Below are positions 1-10,793 of a DNA stretch of 64,000 nucleotides, piece by piece. Source of the stretch: Costus lasius (Eukaryota; Streptophyta; Magnoliopsida; Zingiberales; Costaceae); contig CM050449.1 in assembly GCA_027563935.2 (NCBI GenBank), positions 45,792,507-45,856,506 on the forward strand, written 5' to 3'. The position numbers and the translations under genes were made by a program. The notes under the pieces were generated by a model. The model worked only from the letters and a program-made list of their open reading frames with translations, was not told the origin of the DNA and did no database searches. How positions within the stretch are numbered: position 1 is the first letter of the stretch; every line of letters starts with the position of its first letter.

Positions 1-1099
1 GGTTTTTCAAAAATTTTAATTTCATGAATGGATCACATGTTGATTGAACCATATGCTTGTTTATTTAGTCTTATGTGGGTTGCCCATTTGTGTGCTGTGC
101 TGGGGCCTGCGTGCCTGGATTTAAAAATTGTAAATTAATTTGTGATCTGCGAATCACATTGTACTTAATTTATAATATGTTGTTGACCTGCGAGTCAACC
201 TTGTCTAGATAGATCAAATGTACTTTGATTAGACAAGAGCACAAAGGCACACATCCAAGAGGGGCATTCACCTGGTGGTGCACCTGAGGTGCTCTTGGCG
301 CTAGGGCACTGGGTTGGACCAGATGAGATGCAATGGAGCTCAAGTGAAGACTTAAGTAAAATTAAGGTCTTACTAGGGTTCATGGGCTTTTACCACATAA
401 GATCATGCATTCTATTTATTGCTTTTATAATTAGAATTGCATGTTTAAGTTTATCTTCTGCTATCACCATAGGACTTCCATGATAGTTAAGAAGATAAAA
501 GACCGTTAAAATCCAACGCTAACATATCAAGCTCGATAAGCCTTCTGACGCGAAACCTCACCTTTCTGATTATCGTTGGAGCCGTGTTGAACCCACTCAG
601 TGGGCACGTCCATCTATCTTCAGACGGTGCTGGATTTCACCTGCGTGTTACAGAGTTGGGATTTATCCCCTCTCGTTGCTCAGCATAGCACGTGGTGGTC
701 CAGGGAGTAGGTCAGGTCAGCTTGACCATGTAGACTACATATGTGGCGCATATGGTAGCGCATGGAGGCAGCCATCTCTGGGATCAGAGACTGTGTTGTA
801 CCAACTCAGTTGGCACAGTCTGCTGGATTGCCAAGATGAAGGGGAATCGCACGGGTTGGCGATTGGCTGGGACAGCCTACCAGAAATTAGTGCTTGTCAT
901 CTCTGTGCATCTTATCTCGCCTGAGCGGGACGCGGAGACCAAGTATGAAATCTGGATCCCATCTCACTAAAAGAGTGTTACTCTTTCGGACTGTTTACTG
1001 GATTTTTCAGTCAGACAAAATAGTGAGAAAAGAATCTTTCTTAAGTCCTGGATTGATTCTGAACATTGATACTGACCTTGCTGTTCTTGCTTGTTGTAG
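1..1099 (+). promoter_or_regulatory. Element A leader, probably the 3' part of an intron
   Basis: This is untranslated leader between the unseen LTR/primer-binding site and gag. Conserved hairpins lie at 592-604 (CCCAC-TCA-GTGGG), 801-813 (CCAAC-TCA-GTTGG) and near 918-931 (CTCGC-CTGA-GCGGG). The motif GGATCCCATCTCACTAA follows at about 953-969. The segment ends with a branch-point-like TACTGAC, a T-rich tract and TTGTAG (AG at 1098-1099), a good plant 3' splice site. Short ORFs here are not conserved between copies and are not called. A tRNA-T-arm-like hairpin present in other leaders is missing here (around 260-285). Confidence 0.7.
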
Positions 1100-1120
1100 A
1101 TTCCTGCAGCAACGAACACC

Positions 1121-4100
1121 ATGAGCTTCAATGTGCGATCCCTACTGGAAAGGGAGAAGTTTGCTGGGCCGAACTTCTCTGACTGGTTCGGACACCTTAA
1201 GATCGTTCTTAAGGCAGAGAGGAAACTGTATGTCCTCGAGACGGCGATACCGCCGCAGCCCGCTCCGAACGCCGCAAGGGCGGTTCGGGATGCCTACGAA
1301 AAGCACGTCAATGATAGCATTGATGTCGCTTGCCTGATGCTAGCGTCTATGACGCCACCGCTGCAGCGTCAGCATGAGGATATGTCGGCTATAGAAATTA
1401 TAGCGAACCTCAAGATGCTGTATGCTGCACAGGCGAGGACTGAACGCTATAATCTGACGAAGCTCTTCTTTCAGAGCAAACTGGCTGAAGGGAGCCCAGT
1501 GGGAGCTCACGTGCTCAAGATGATTGGGCACAAGGAGGCTCTGGAGAAACTGGGGCATACCATCAACCAGGAGCTTGCTGTGGATATTATTCTGCAGTGT
1601 CTCCCGCCTTCTTTCGATGCGTTCATCATTAACTTTAATATGAACAAAATCGATTGTACGCCGGCAGAGCTGCTGAATATGCTCTTGACCACTGAGGAAA
1701 CTCTGAAGGGTAAGCCTTCAACCTCTGTCTTGATGGTTCCTTCCAGGAACAAGAAGAAGGGGAAGAAGGGCAAAGCCCCTGTCAAGAATTACAGCAAGGC
1801 CCTGAAACAGAAGGTGAAGCGGTCGAAGGACAACAGGTGTTTCCACTGTGGCCAGCTGGGTCACTGGAAAAAGGACTGTAAAGCGCTCCAAGGAGATAAG
1901 AGGGGAAGCATCGCTTCTGGCTCAGGTATATATGTGACTGAGGTCATGTTATCTTCTCCTACTATATCATGGGTGTTGGACACTGCATGTGGAGTTCACA
2001 TTTGTTCAAATGTGCAGGAACTCAAGAGAAGAAGGCAGGTGGGACAGCATGAGGTAGACCTACGAGTTGGAAACGGGGCACGGGTTGCTGCTGTTGCTGT
2101 AGGAGACTATTTCATTACTTTACCATCTGGCATTGTATTAGAATTAAACAATTGTTATTTTGTACCAAGTATCACAAAGAATATTATCTCTATTCCTGCT
2201 CTTGTCAGGAAAGGATTTGCCTTTGAATGCAATATTTCAAAGTGTGTTTTATCTCTAGATAATATTGTGTATGCAACTGGTTCAATTAACAATGGGTTAT
2301 ACATGTTGGACATGGAAAATTCTATACAAAACATTGATAATAAGAAAGCCAAGTATGCTGATGACAGCACCTTGCTATGGCATAGTCGTTTAGGCCATAT
2401 AAACGAGAAGCGCATTAAGCGGTTGCATGATCATGGACTGCTGGGATCTTTCTCCTATGAGGAGATTGATACATGCAAAGCTTGTTTGATGGGTAAAATG
2501 ACGAAGTCGCCTTTTTCAAACAAAGGTCAAAGGACTTCAGGTTTACTTGACCTTATACACAGTGATGTGTGTGGGCCATTTAGTAAACATGCCAGAGGTG
2601 GCTATCAGTACTTCATTACCTTTACTGATGATTTCAGTAGATATGGGTATGTCTATTTAATGAGACATAAAAGTGAATCTTTTGACAAGTTCAAAGAGTT
2701 CAAAAATGAAGTACAAAATCAGTTAGGCCGAAATATCAAGGCACTTCGTTCTGATCGAGGTGGAGAATACCTGAGTCATGCGTTTACTGACTATCTGAAG
2801 GAGTGTGGGATTATCTCACAGCTCACTCCGCCAGGAACACCGCAGTGGAATGGTGTGTCCGAGAGGAGAAATAGAACGTTACTTGATATGGTTCGTTCTA
2901 TGATGAGTCAGGCTATTCTTCCATATTCCTTTTGGGGTTTTGCACTGGAAACAGCTGCAAAGGTACTAAACCGAGTGCCATCCAAGGCAGTTTCAAAGAC
3001 GCCATATGAGCTATGGTATGGGAAACAGCCTAGCTTGACATTTATCAGGATCTGGGGTTGCGAGGCTTATGTCAAAAAGCTCGCCTCTGGGAAACTAGAG
3101 AGCAGATCTGATAAATGCATCTTTGTCGGTTACCCTAAGGAAACTAAGGGTTATTATTTCTTCGATCCCAAAGAGAACAAGGTTTTTGTTGCTCGGACGG
3201 CCATATTTCTTGAGAAGGAGTTTCTTCTGCAAGAGGCCAGTGGGAGAGAAATAAAGCTGGATGAGAATCCAGAGGAAGGACAAAGTAGTCAGGCAGAGTT
3301 GGATGTGCCTGAGCCAGTAGATCAGGTTACTGAACAACCTGAGGCTCAAATATCACGGGAACCGCGAAGATCGGGTAGGATCCGTCGACAGCCTGAGCGC
3401 TATGACGGAGTCTACATCATTGATAATGATGAACCCCTAACTTATGCGGATGCGGTCAGTGGACCGGAGTCAGCTAGATGGCTTGAAGCTATGCGAGCCG
3501 AGATGGACTCCATGTCAGATAACCAAGTCTGGGATTTGGTTGATCCGCCTCCGGGAGTAATCCCTATAGGCTGTAAATGGATCTTCAAGAAGAAGATTGA
3601 CATGGATGGTAACGTGGTTACCTATAAAGGCAGGCTAGTTGCGAAAGGTTTCAAACAAATCTACGGGATAGATTATGATGAAACTTTCTCACCTGTAGCC
3701 ATGTTTAAGTCTATTCGGATTCTTTTCGCGATAGCTGCATATTACGATTATGAGATCTGGCAGATGGATGTGAAGACAGCTTTCCTTAATGGAAATCTGG
3801 ATGAGGATGTGTATATGACACAACCGGAAGGTTTCACTAATCCAGCAGATCGTCATAAAATATGCAAGTTAAAGAAGTCCATTTATGGGCTGAAACAAGC
3901 ATCTAGGAGCTGGAATATTCGTTTTGATGAATCAATCTCTGAGTTTGGTTTCATCAAGAACGAGGATGACCCGTGTGTATATAAGAGGTTTAGTGGGAGC
4001 GTGATTACATTCCTAATCCTCTACGTCGATGATATCTTAATCATTGGAAATGATATTCCTGAACTGCATGCTGTTAAAGCATGGTTAGGAAAATGTTTCC

Positions 4101-5005
4101 AGATGAAAGATCTAGGAGAAGCAGCCTATGTACTAGGTGTGAAGATCTACAGAGATAGATCTAAGAGGCTTCTCGGGCTGTGCCAGAGTACTTACATCGA
4201 TAAGGTCCTGGAGAGATTCCATTTAGAGAATTCTAAACGTGGATATCTTCCAGTCAGACATGGTCTGAATCTTTCAAAGAGTCAGTGTCCACAAACACAG
4301 ACTGAGAAAGATGAAATGGACAATACGCCTTATGCTTCGGCTATTGGGTCCATTATGTATGCGATGTTGTGTACTCGCCCAGACGTCGCTTACGGGTTAA
4401 GCGTGACCAGTCGATTCCAAAGTAATCCAGGATTGGCGCACTGGATTGCGGTCAAGAACATCTTGAAATATCTGCGGAGGACCAAAGATATGTTCTTGAT
4501 ATATGGTGGTCAGGAAGAACTCAGTATAGAGGGATATACTGATGCTTCGTTCCAGTCGGACCAGGATGATTTCCGATCGCAATCAGGCTATGTTTTTAGC
4601 TTGAATGGTGGAGCAGTGGTGTGGAAGAGCTTCAAACAGTCAACTGTTGCTGATTCCACAACAGAAGCCGAGTATGTTGCAGCCTCGGAAGCATCCAAGG
4701 AGGCAGTGTGGATTCGTAAGTTCGTGAGAGAACTTGGTGTCGTTCCTTCGAGTGCTGATCCTTTGGTTATCTTCTGTGATAACACTGGAGCCATCGCACA
4801 AGCAAAGGAACCGCGGTCGCACCAGAAGTCCAAGCACATACAGAGACGGTTTCACTTGATCCGGGAGATCATTGATCGAGGCGAGATCAAAATATGCAAG
4901 GTTCATACAGATGACAATCTGGCAGACCCGCTTACCAAGCCTCTGGCGCAGCAGAAGCATGAGAAGCACTGTAATAATATGGGTTTGAGATTTCTCAACC
5001 ATTAG
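1121..5005 (+). CDS. gag-pol: Intact copia Gag-Pol polyprotein (element A)
   Basis: This is a single 1,294-residue frame with no stop or frameshift. Visible in order: Gag; a CCHC zinc knuckle at residues 240-253 (C-X2-C-X4-H-X4-C); an aspartic protease with a DTA active site at Asp287 (DTA rather than DTG/DSG, as in TNT1-type elements); the integrase HHCC finger (His421, His427, Cys452, Cys455); the integrase catalytic triad Asp482, Asp545 and Glu581; reverse transcriptase YVDD at 968-971; and RNase H acidic residues Asp1141, Glu1182 and Asp1220. The order protease-integrase-RT-RNase H defines Ty1/copia. The listed start is the first in-frame ATG, but the frame is open back to the predicted splice acceptor (first codon 1100). 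Translation may instead begin at an upstream mini-exon in the LTR. Length is normal for the group, and all catalytic residues I could check are present. Confidence 0.95.
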   Translation: MSFNVRSLLEREKFAGPNFSDWFGHLKIVLKAERKLYVLETAIPPQPAPNAARAVRDAYEKHVNDSIDVACLMLASMTPPLQRQHEDMSAIEIIANLKMLYAAQARTERYNLTKLFFQSKLAEGSPVGAHVLKMIGHKEALEKLGHTINQELAVDIILQCLPPSFDAFIINFNMNKIDCTPAELLNMLLTTEETLKGKPSTSVLMVPSRNKKKGKKGKAPVKNYSKALKQKVKRSKDNRCFHCGQLGHWKKDCKALQGDKRGSIASGSGIYVTEVMLSSPTISWVLDTACGVHICSNVQELKRRRQVGQHEVDLRVGNGARVAAVAVGDYFITLPSGIVLELNNCYFVPSITKNIISIPALVRKGFAFECNISKCVLSLDNIVYATGSINNGLYMLDMENSIQNIDNKKAKYADDSTLLWHSRLGHINEKRIKRLHDHGLLGSFSYEEIDTCKACLMGKMTKSPFSNKGQRTSGLLDLIHSDVCGPFSKHARGGYQYFITFTDDFSRYGYVYLMRHKSESFDKFKEFKNEVQNQLGRNIKALRSDRGGEYLSHAFTDYLKECGIISQLTPPGTPQWNGVSERRNRTLLDMVRSMMSQAILPYSFWGFALETAAKVLNRVPSKAVSKTPYELWYGKQPSLTFIRIWGCEAYVKKLASGKLESRSDKCIFVGYPKETKGYYFFDPKENKVFVARTAIFLEKEFLLQEASGREIKLDENPEEGQSSQAELDVPEPVDQVTEQPEAQISREPRRSGRIRRQPERYDGVYIIDNDEPLTYADAVSGPESARWLEAMRAEMDSMSDNQVWDLVDPPPGVIPIGCKWIFKKKIDMDGNVVTYKGRLVAKGFKQIYGIDYDETFSPVAMFKSIRILFAIAAYYDYEIWQMDVKTAFLNGNLDEDVYMTQPEGFTNPADRHKICKLKKSIYGLKQASRSWNIRFDESISEFGFIKNEDDPCVYKRFSGSVITFLILYVDDILIIGNDIPELHAVKAWLGKCFQMKDLGEAAYVLGVKIYRDRSKRLLGLCQSTYIDKVLERFHLENSKRGYLPVRHGLNLSKSQCPQTQTEKDEMDNTPYASAIGSIMYAMLCTRPDVAYGLSVTSRFQSNPGLAHWIAVKNILKYLRRTKDMFLIYGGQEELSIEGYTDASFQSDQDDFRSQSGYVFSLNGGAVVWKSFKQSTVADSTTEAEYVAASEASKEAVWIRKFVRELGVVPSSADPLVIFCDNTGAIAQAKEPRSHQKSKHIQRRFHLIREIIDRGEIKICKVHTDDNLADPLTKPLAQQKHEKHCNNMGLRFLNH

Positions 5006-5025
5006 ATTAAGTGCAAGTGGGAGAT

Positions 5026-6723
5026 TGTTGGAGTATGCCCTTAAGGCTAATGTTTGAGGCCTTGGGATTGTATAAGTATCATGTAATAAACTCTTATGTT
5101 TATAAAAGGCATGGTTGTTATTCAGGTTGTTACCTTGTCTGCTGTAATAAGTGTACTTCTGAATAATGTCTCAAAGCTGTTCAGCTAGGCTGACAGGCTA
5201 TATGTCCTTAGTCGAGATATCTTGGTGAACATGAGACAGCCTTGATATGATTGAGACTAATATAAGTGCTAATCTTATAGGATGCTTCGAGCATGGAATA
5301 AGATGTAGACTCATGGGTACATTGGATGTACTGGACAGACCCTACTGGGATATTCCATTGCTTGTCACAATGTGAATGATCCTTGTAAGCAGCAAGTGGC
5401 ACATGTCCTCTGACTTGAGATCACTTGTGTTTCTAAATGATGATTGTCATTGTCTTGAGGTAGTTCAATATCATTTGAAACATAATGATTATAGACTATC
5501 TTGGATGGTGAGCTTGAATCAGGTTAGGGCACTAGTGATAGACATAGGATTGCCGTCTCCTTGTTTAAGGAGTGTGATGTTCTAAAAGGGCCCCCTTATG
5601 AGATGATTGAGATAGTGTATGGCCATACCCAGATGACTATGTGCATCTGATCTAATCATGCTCATCGTATTGGAGTTACAGGCTTGACATGCTTGTCCAA
5701 TAAGAACATCCAGTGGCAAAGGAATTATGTATGCCTTGTGAGTTTGATTCACACTTGTGCTATGGTTTGGGAGTAGTCTTGGAAGACTCTTTCCTTTATA
5801 TCGGGAGACAGTGATGTGTTGCTAGATACCCCTCACTGATCGTGATAACGTAAGTTATCGTTACCGACATTTAGAGGAAACCCTCAGGGTCGCACAATTT
5901 GGTGATATGGCTTACTTGAGTCAGATCGTATGGACTGGATTCTTTGAGTTCAGATTATAGGGATTTAATCTCTGATTGTAAGTGAGATCTGGTCTGATCA
6001 TGTTTGATTGATTAGGACTTGAGATCGGTAAGCTTCGATCGAGAGAGATGATGCTAGATCGGAGAGATCAGGGGCATCAGGAGATGAATGGTTAGATCAT
6101 GAGCCTTGGGGTTCGATTTGGTCTAGACCAAGTGGCTTGAGCTATTTCGGTTTGGTTTGATGAACCAAATTCGATTGAACGATTTGGATTGAACCGGTTC
6201 ACAAATGTGAACGCTTGGTTCAATGCCAAAATGCGTTCATGAAGTGGCTTGAACGCTTGGCTTGATTCTCTTCCACTTATGGAAAGTAATCAAAGCCGGT
6301 TATGCTTCAACGCCAAAACGCATAAGCGTTGGCTTCTTCACTTGAACGCGATCATCCTTTCATTGGGTGGTTGACGAAGGTGGGAGAGAAGCAAGAGAAG
6401 CTCTCGGCCAAGAAAGGGAATCATCTCATCATCCCTTCCAATTCGACAAAAGAAAAGCTTGGGTGTCTTGCTAGCACAAGGGACCGCAAGGAGTAAGCAT
6501 CTTCATCTTGTGTGTGAACTTGTGGAGGAGATCTAGTTTGTTCTCTTCATCCAAGCCGACTTCCAAGCATATGGCGTTGGTATGAATTTCCATCTCAATC
6601 TATTCAATCGGTTATAGTTGAACATATGGCATGCAAATGATCTTAAACCCTTGCTTCCGCTAGCATCTTTTTCATTAGCGCCATGCTTAGGGTTTTTGCC
6701 CCCCATTTTAAGGGGTTTCTTCA
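5026..6723 (+). repeat. Element A 3' LTR (1,698 bp)
   Basis: Starts TGTTGGAGTATGCCC directly after the polypurine tract and ends TTCTTCA. It aligns end to end with the other family 1 LTRs. It carries the 12-bp palindrome GTATGGCCATAC at 5617-5628, the inverted repeat GATAAC/GTTATC at 5844-5859, and the mini-exon ATG-GCG-TTG at 6571-6579 followed by GTATGA. Confidence 0.93.
6571..6579 (+). other. Predicted three-codon exon with 5' splice site, element A 3' LTR
   Basis: ATG-GCG-TTG followed by GTATGA, a plausible plant donor. The equivalent position in every other family 1 LTR that covers it is ATG-GCN-NNN followed by GTA. In the 5' LTR this would be the start exon of gag. Three codons leave phase 0, matching the phase of the gag frame after the acceptor at 1098-1099. 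Confidence 0.6.
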
Positions 6724-8838
6724 GTTCGTTCTATGATGAGTCAGGCTACTCTTCCATATTCCTTTTGGGGATTTGCACTGGAAACAGCTGCAAAGGTACT
6801 AAACCGAGTGCCATCCAAGGCAGTTTCTAAGACGCCATATGAGTTATGGTATGGGAAATAGCCGAGCTTGACATTTATCAGGATCTGGGGCTGCGAGGCT
6901 TATGTTAAAAGGCTCGCCTCTGGGAAACTAGAGAGCAGATCTGACAAATGTATCTTTGTCGGTTACCTTAAGGAAACTAAGGGTTATTATTTCTACGATC
7001 CCAAAGAGAACAAGGTATTTGTTGCTCGGACGGCCATATTTCTTGAGAAGGAGTTTCTTCTGCAAGAGGCCAGTGGGAGAGAAATAAAGCTGGATGAGAA
7101 TCCAGAGGAAGAACAAAGTAGTCAAGCACAGTTGGATGAGCCTGAGCCGGTGGATCAGGTTATTGAACAACCTGAGGCTCAGATATCACGGGAACCGCGA
7201 AGATCGGGAAGGATCCGTCAACACCCTGTGCGCTATGACGGAGTCTACATCATTGATAATGATGAACCCCTCACTTATGCGGATGCGGTCACTGGACCGG
7301 AATCAGCGAGATGGCTTGAAGCTATGCGCGCCGAGATGGACTCCATGTCAGATAACCAAGTTTGGGATTTGGTTGATCCGCCTCCGGGAGTAATCCCTAT
7401 AGGCTGTAAATGGATCTTCAAGAAGAAGATTGACATGGATGGTAACGTGGTTACCTATAAAGGCATGCTAGTTGCGAAAGGTTTCAAACAAATCTACGGG
7501 ATAGATTATGATGAAACTTTCTCACCTGTAGCTATGTTTAAGTCTATTCGGATTCTTTTCGCGATAGCAGCATATTATGATTATGAGATTTGGCAAATGG
7601 ATGTGAAGACAGCTTTCCTGAATGGAAATCTGGATGATGATGTGTATAGGACACAACCAGAAGGTTTCACTAATCCATCAGATCGTCATAAGATATGCAA
7701 GTTAAAGAAGTCTATTTATGGACTTAAACAAGCATTGAGAAGCTGGAATATTCGTTTTGATGAATCAATCTCTGAGTTTGGTTTCATCAAGAACGAGGAT
7801 GACCCGTGTGTATATAAGAGGTTTAGTGGGAGCGTGATTACTTTCCTAGTCCTCTACGTCGATGATATCTTGATCATTGGAAATGACATTCCCGAAATGC
7901 ATGCCGTTAAAGCATGGTTAAGGAAATGTTTCCAGATGAAAGATCTAGGAGAAGCAGCCTATGTGTTAGGTGTGAAGATCTACAGGGATAGATCTAAGAG
8001 GCTTCTCGGGCTGTGCCAGAGTACTTACATCGATAAAGTCCTGGAGAGATTTCATTTAGAGAATTCTAAAAGAGGATATCTTCCAGTCAGACATGGTCTG
8101 AATCTTTCAAAGAGTCAGTGTCCACAAACACAGACTGAGAAAGATGAAATGGACAATACGCCTTATGCTTCGGCTATTGGGTCCATTATGTATGCGATGT
8201 TGTGTACTCGCCCAGACGTCGCTTACGGGTTAAGCGTGACCAGTCGGTTCCAAAGTAATCCAGGTCAGGCACACTGGATTGCAGTCAAGAACATTTTAAA
8301 ATATCTGCGGAGGACCAAAGATATGTTCTTGGTGTATGGTGGTCAGGAAGAACTCAGTATTGAAGGATATACTGACGCTTCGTTCCAATCTGACCAGGAT
8401 GATTTCCGATCGCAATCAGGCTATGTTTTTAGCTTGAATGGAGGAGCAGTGGTGTGGAAAAGTTTCAAACAGTCAATCGTTGCTGATTCCACAACAGAAG
8501 CCGAGTATGTTGCAGCCTCAGAAGCATCTAAGGAGGCAGTGTGGATTCGCAAGTTCGTTCAGGAACTTGGTGTTGTTCCTTCGAGTGCAGATCCTTTGGT
8601 TATCTTCTGTGATAACACTGGAGCAATTGCACAAGCAAAGGAACCACGGTCGCACCAGAAGTCCAAGCACATACAGAGACGGTTTCATTTGATCCGGGAG
8701 ATCATAGATCGTGGCGAGATCAAAGTCTGCAAGGTTCATACAGATGACAATCTGGCTGACCCGCTTACCAAGCCTCTGGCGCAGCAGAAGCATGAGAAGC
8801 ACTGTAATAATATGGGTTTCAGATTTCTCAACCATTAG
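6724..8838 (+). pseudogene. Element B pol, truncated left, one nonsense codon
   Basis: Starts in the integrase at codons equivalent to A's 2890 region and runs through reverse transcriptase (YVDD intact) and RNase H to the normal polyprotein C-terminus. A TAG at 6859-6861 replaces the CAG (Gln) found in A, F and G; downstream the frame is open to 8838. It also has private changes against A, such as Met to Arg in the VYMTQPEGF stretch and Ser to Leu in KQASRSW. The missing N-terminal half is attributed to the insertion of A. As it stands it cannot make a full polyprotein. Confidence 0.88.
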
Positions 8839-8858
8839 ATTAAGTGCAAGTGGGAGAT

Positions 8859-10538
8859 TGTTGGGGTATGCCCTTAAGGCTAATGTTTGAGGCCTTGGGA
8901 TTCTATCAGTATCATGTATAAACTCTTATGTTTATAAAGGCATGGTTGTTATTCAGGTTGTAACATTGTCTGCTGCAATAAGTGTACTTCTGAATAATGT
9001 CTCAAAGCTGTTCAGCTAGACTGACATGCAGTTAAGTCCTTAGTTGATATATCTTGGTGAACATGAGACAGCCTTGATATGATTAAGACTAATATGTGTT
9101 CTAATCTTATAGGATGCTTCGAGCATGGAATAAGATGTAGACTCATGGGTACATTGGATGTACTGGACAGACCCTATTTGGATATTCAATTGCTTGTCAC
9201 AATGTGAATAATACTTGTTTGCTACAAGTGGCACATGTCCTCTGACTTGAGATCACTTGTGTTTCTAAATGATGATTGTCATTGTTTTGAGGTAGTTCAA
9301 TATCATTTGAAACATAATGGTTATAGACTATCTTGGATGGTGAGCTTGAGTCAGGTTAGGGCACTAGTGATAGACAAAGGATTGCCGTCTCCTTGTTTAA
9401 GGAGTGTGATGTTCTAATGGGGCCCCCTGGACGAGATGATTGAGAATAGTGTATGGCCATACCCAGGTGACTATGATCATCTGATCTAATCATGCTCATC
9501 ATATTGGAGTTACAAGCTTGACACGCTTGTCCAATGAGAACATCCAGTGGCAAAGGAATCATGTATGCCTAGTGAGTTGATTCACACTTGTGCTGTTGTT
9601 TGGGTGTAGTCTTGGAAGACTCTTTTCTTTATATCGGGAGACAGTGATGTGTTGCTAGATACCCCTCACTGTTCGTGATAACGTAAGTTATCATTACCGA
9701 CATTTAAAGGAAACCCTCAGGGTCGCACAATTTGATGATATGGCTTACTTAAGTCAGATCGTGTGGACTGAATTGTTCAAGTTCAGTTTAAAGGAATTTA
9801 GTCTCTGATTGTAAGTGAGATCTGGTCTGATCATGTTTGATTGATTAGGGCTTGAGATTGGTAAGCTTCGATTGAGAGAATGGATGCTAGATCGGTGAGA
9901 TCAGAAGCATCGAGAGATCAACGGTTAGATCTAAAGCCTTAGGGTTTAATTGAGATCTAGACTAATTGCTTGGCTTATTTGGTTTCTTAAACTGAACCAA
10001 CTTGAACCGGCTCATCATATGAGCGCATGGTTCAAAGGGGAGAGCTAATAGCGTTAAGGAAAATTCATGGTCGCATGAATTGGAGACTTTGCTATTTTTA
10101 GATAGCACTTCTCTAAACGTGACCACGCCTCACGTTCACGCAAAAGGGAAGCTCTATTCTCGCCTCTCGCCCTTCTCTCTCGACACACTCTTGTGTGGTG
10201 ACGACTTCAAGTCTCTAGGAGAGGATTCAGCCAAGAAGAAAAACATCTCTTTCCTTCCATACGACAAGCACCTCTTGGAACCTTGCTAGCACAAGGAGCA
10301 CCAAGGGAGTAGGCGGCTTCTTCATCTTGTGTGCGCATCCTTTGGAGGAGATCCTCTCGCTCTCTGCTTTCAAGACACCATCCAAGAGATGGCGATGGTA
10401 TGGATCTTTCTCTTCTATACTAGCATTCGAAAGTTGATCATATGATATATTAAGATCTCTTGAAACCCTAGCTTCCCATGCGAATTTTTATATGCGCCTC
10501 CCTTAGGGTTTCGGCCCCCTAGATTAAGGGGACTTTCA
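8859..10538 (+). repeat. Element B 3' LTR (1,680 bp)
   Basis: Begins TGTTGGGGTATGCCC after the polypurine tract at 8851-8858 and ends GGGACTTTCA. The mini-exon ATG-GCG-ATG lies at 10389-10397 followed by GTATGG. There is no independent gene inside; small ORFs are shared LTR sequence. Confidence 0.93.
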
Positions 10539-10779
10539 TCAACCCCATCAACCCGTCTAAGGGTTTATAGTAGGTGCTTAGATCTAATATGGGGCGCGCA
10601 AGTGATCAAGTTTTAAGGAAAAACTACAACAAGCGCATACATGATACATGCGCCAAGATACATCATATTCACAACAATAAGCATGTAGTTAGGCATGTAA
10701 TTATCCATTAGATCTATTCACAAGCGCATTCATGGATCAAACATGAACATCAAGCAATCATATGAACAAGCAATAACCG

Positions 10780-10791
10780 GCTCTGATACCA
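10780..10791 (-). other. Primer-binding site of element H
   Basis: On the minus strand this reads TGGTATCAGAGC, complementary to the 3' end of plant initiator tRNA-Met. It sits two bases after the LTR end, the normal spacing. Confidence 0.88.
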
Positions 10792-10793
10792 AT

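Larger units (their letters stand above)
1..6723 (+). mobile_element. Element A: Ty1/copia retrotransposon, family 1, 5' LTR outside window
   Basis: The window opens in the leader of a forward copia element. Position 1 matches the leader of element G around 58870. The element then has an intact gag-pol frame, a polypurine tract (AAGTGGGAGAT type, about 5015-5025) and a complete 3' LTR. Its 5' LTR and primer-binding site must lie upstream of position 1. The base after the 3' LTR (6724) falls inside integrase codons of another copy (B), so A is nested in B. The upstream target-site duplicate is predicted to be the first five bases after the LTR, GTTCG, but cannot be seen. Of the elements here it is the best candidate for an autonomous copy. 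Confidence 0.93.
6724..10538 (+). mobile_element. Element B: 3' half of a family 1 copia element, host of A
   Basis: Immediately after A's 3' LTR the sequence resumes in the middle of an integrase coding region and runs to an ordinary copia 3' end and LTR. The simplest reading is that A inserted into B and that B's gag, protease and 5' LTR lie left of the window. B's LTR ends at 10538 and is followed directly by antisense leader sequence of another element (H), so B itself is nested in H. Confidence 0.85.

Noticed and set aside
676..1124. Small overlapping ORFs in the leader just upstream of gag
   Set aside because: A similar frame appears in G (59615-59863), but frames break in E and F, and nucleotide conservation follows hairpins rather than codons.
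1970..1990. Protease motif DTAC as a sign of an inactive protease
   Set aside because: All copies, including the intact A, have DTA, and TNT1-type copia elements are known to use DTA rather than DTG or DSG.
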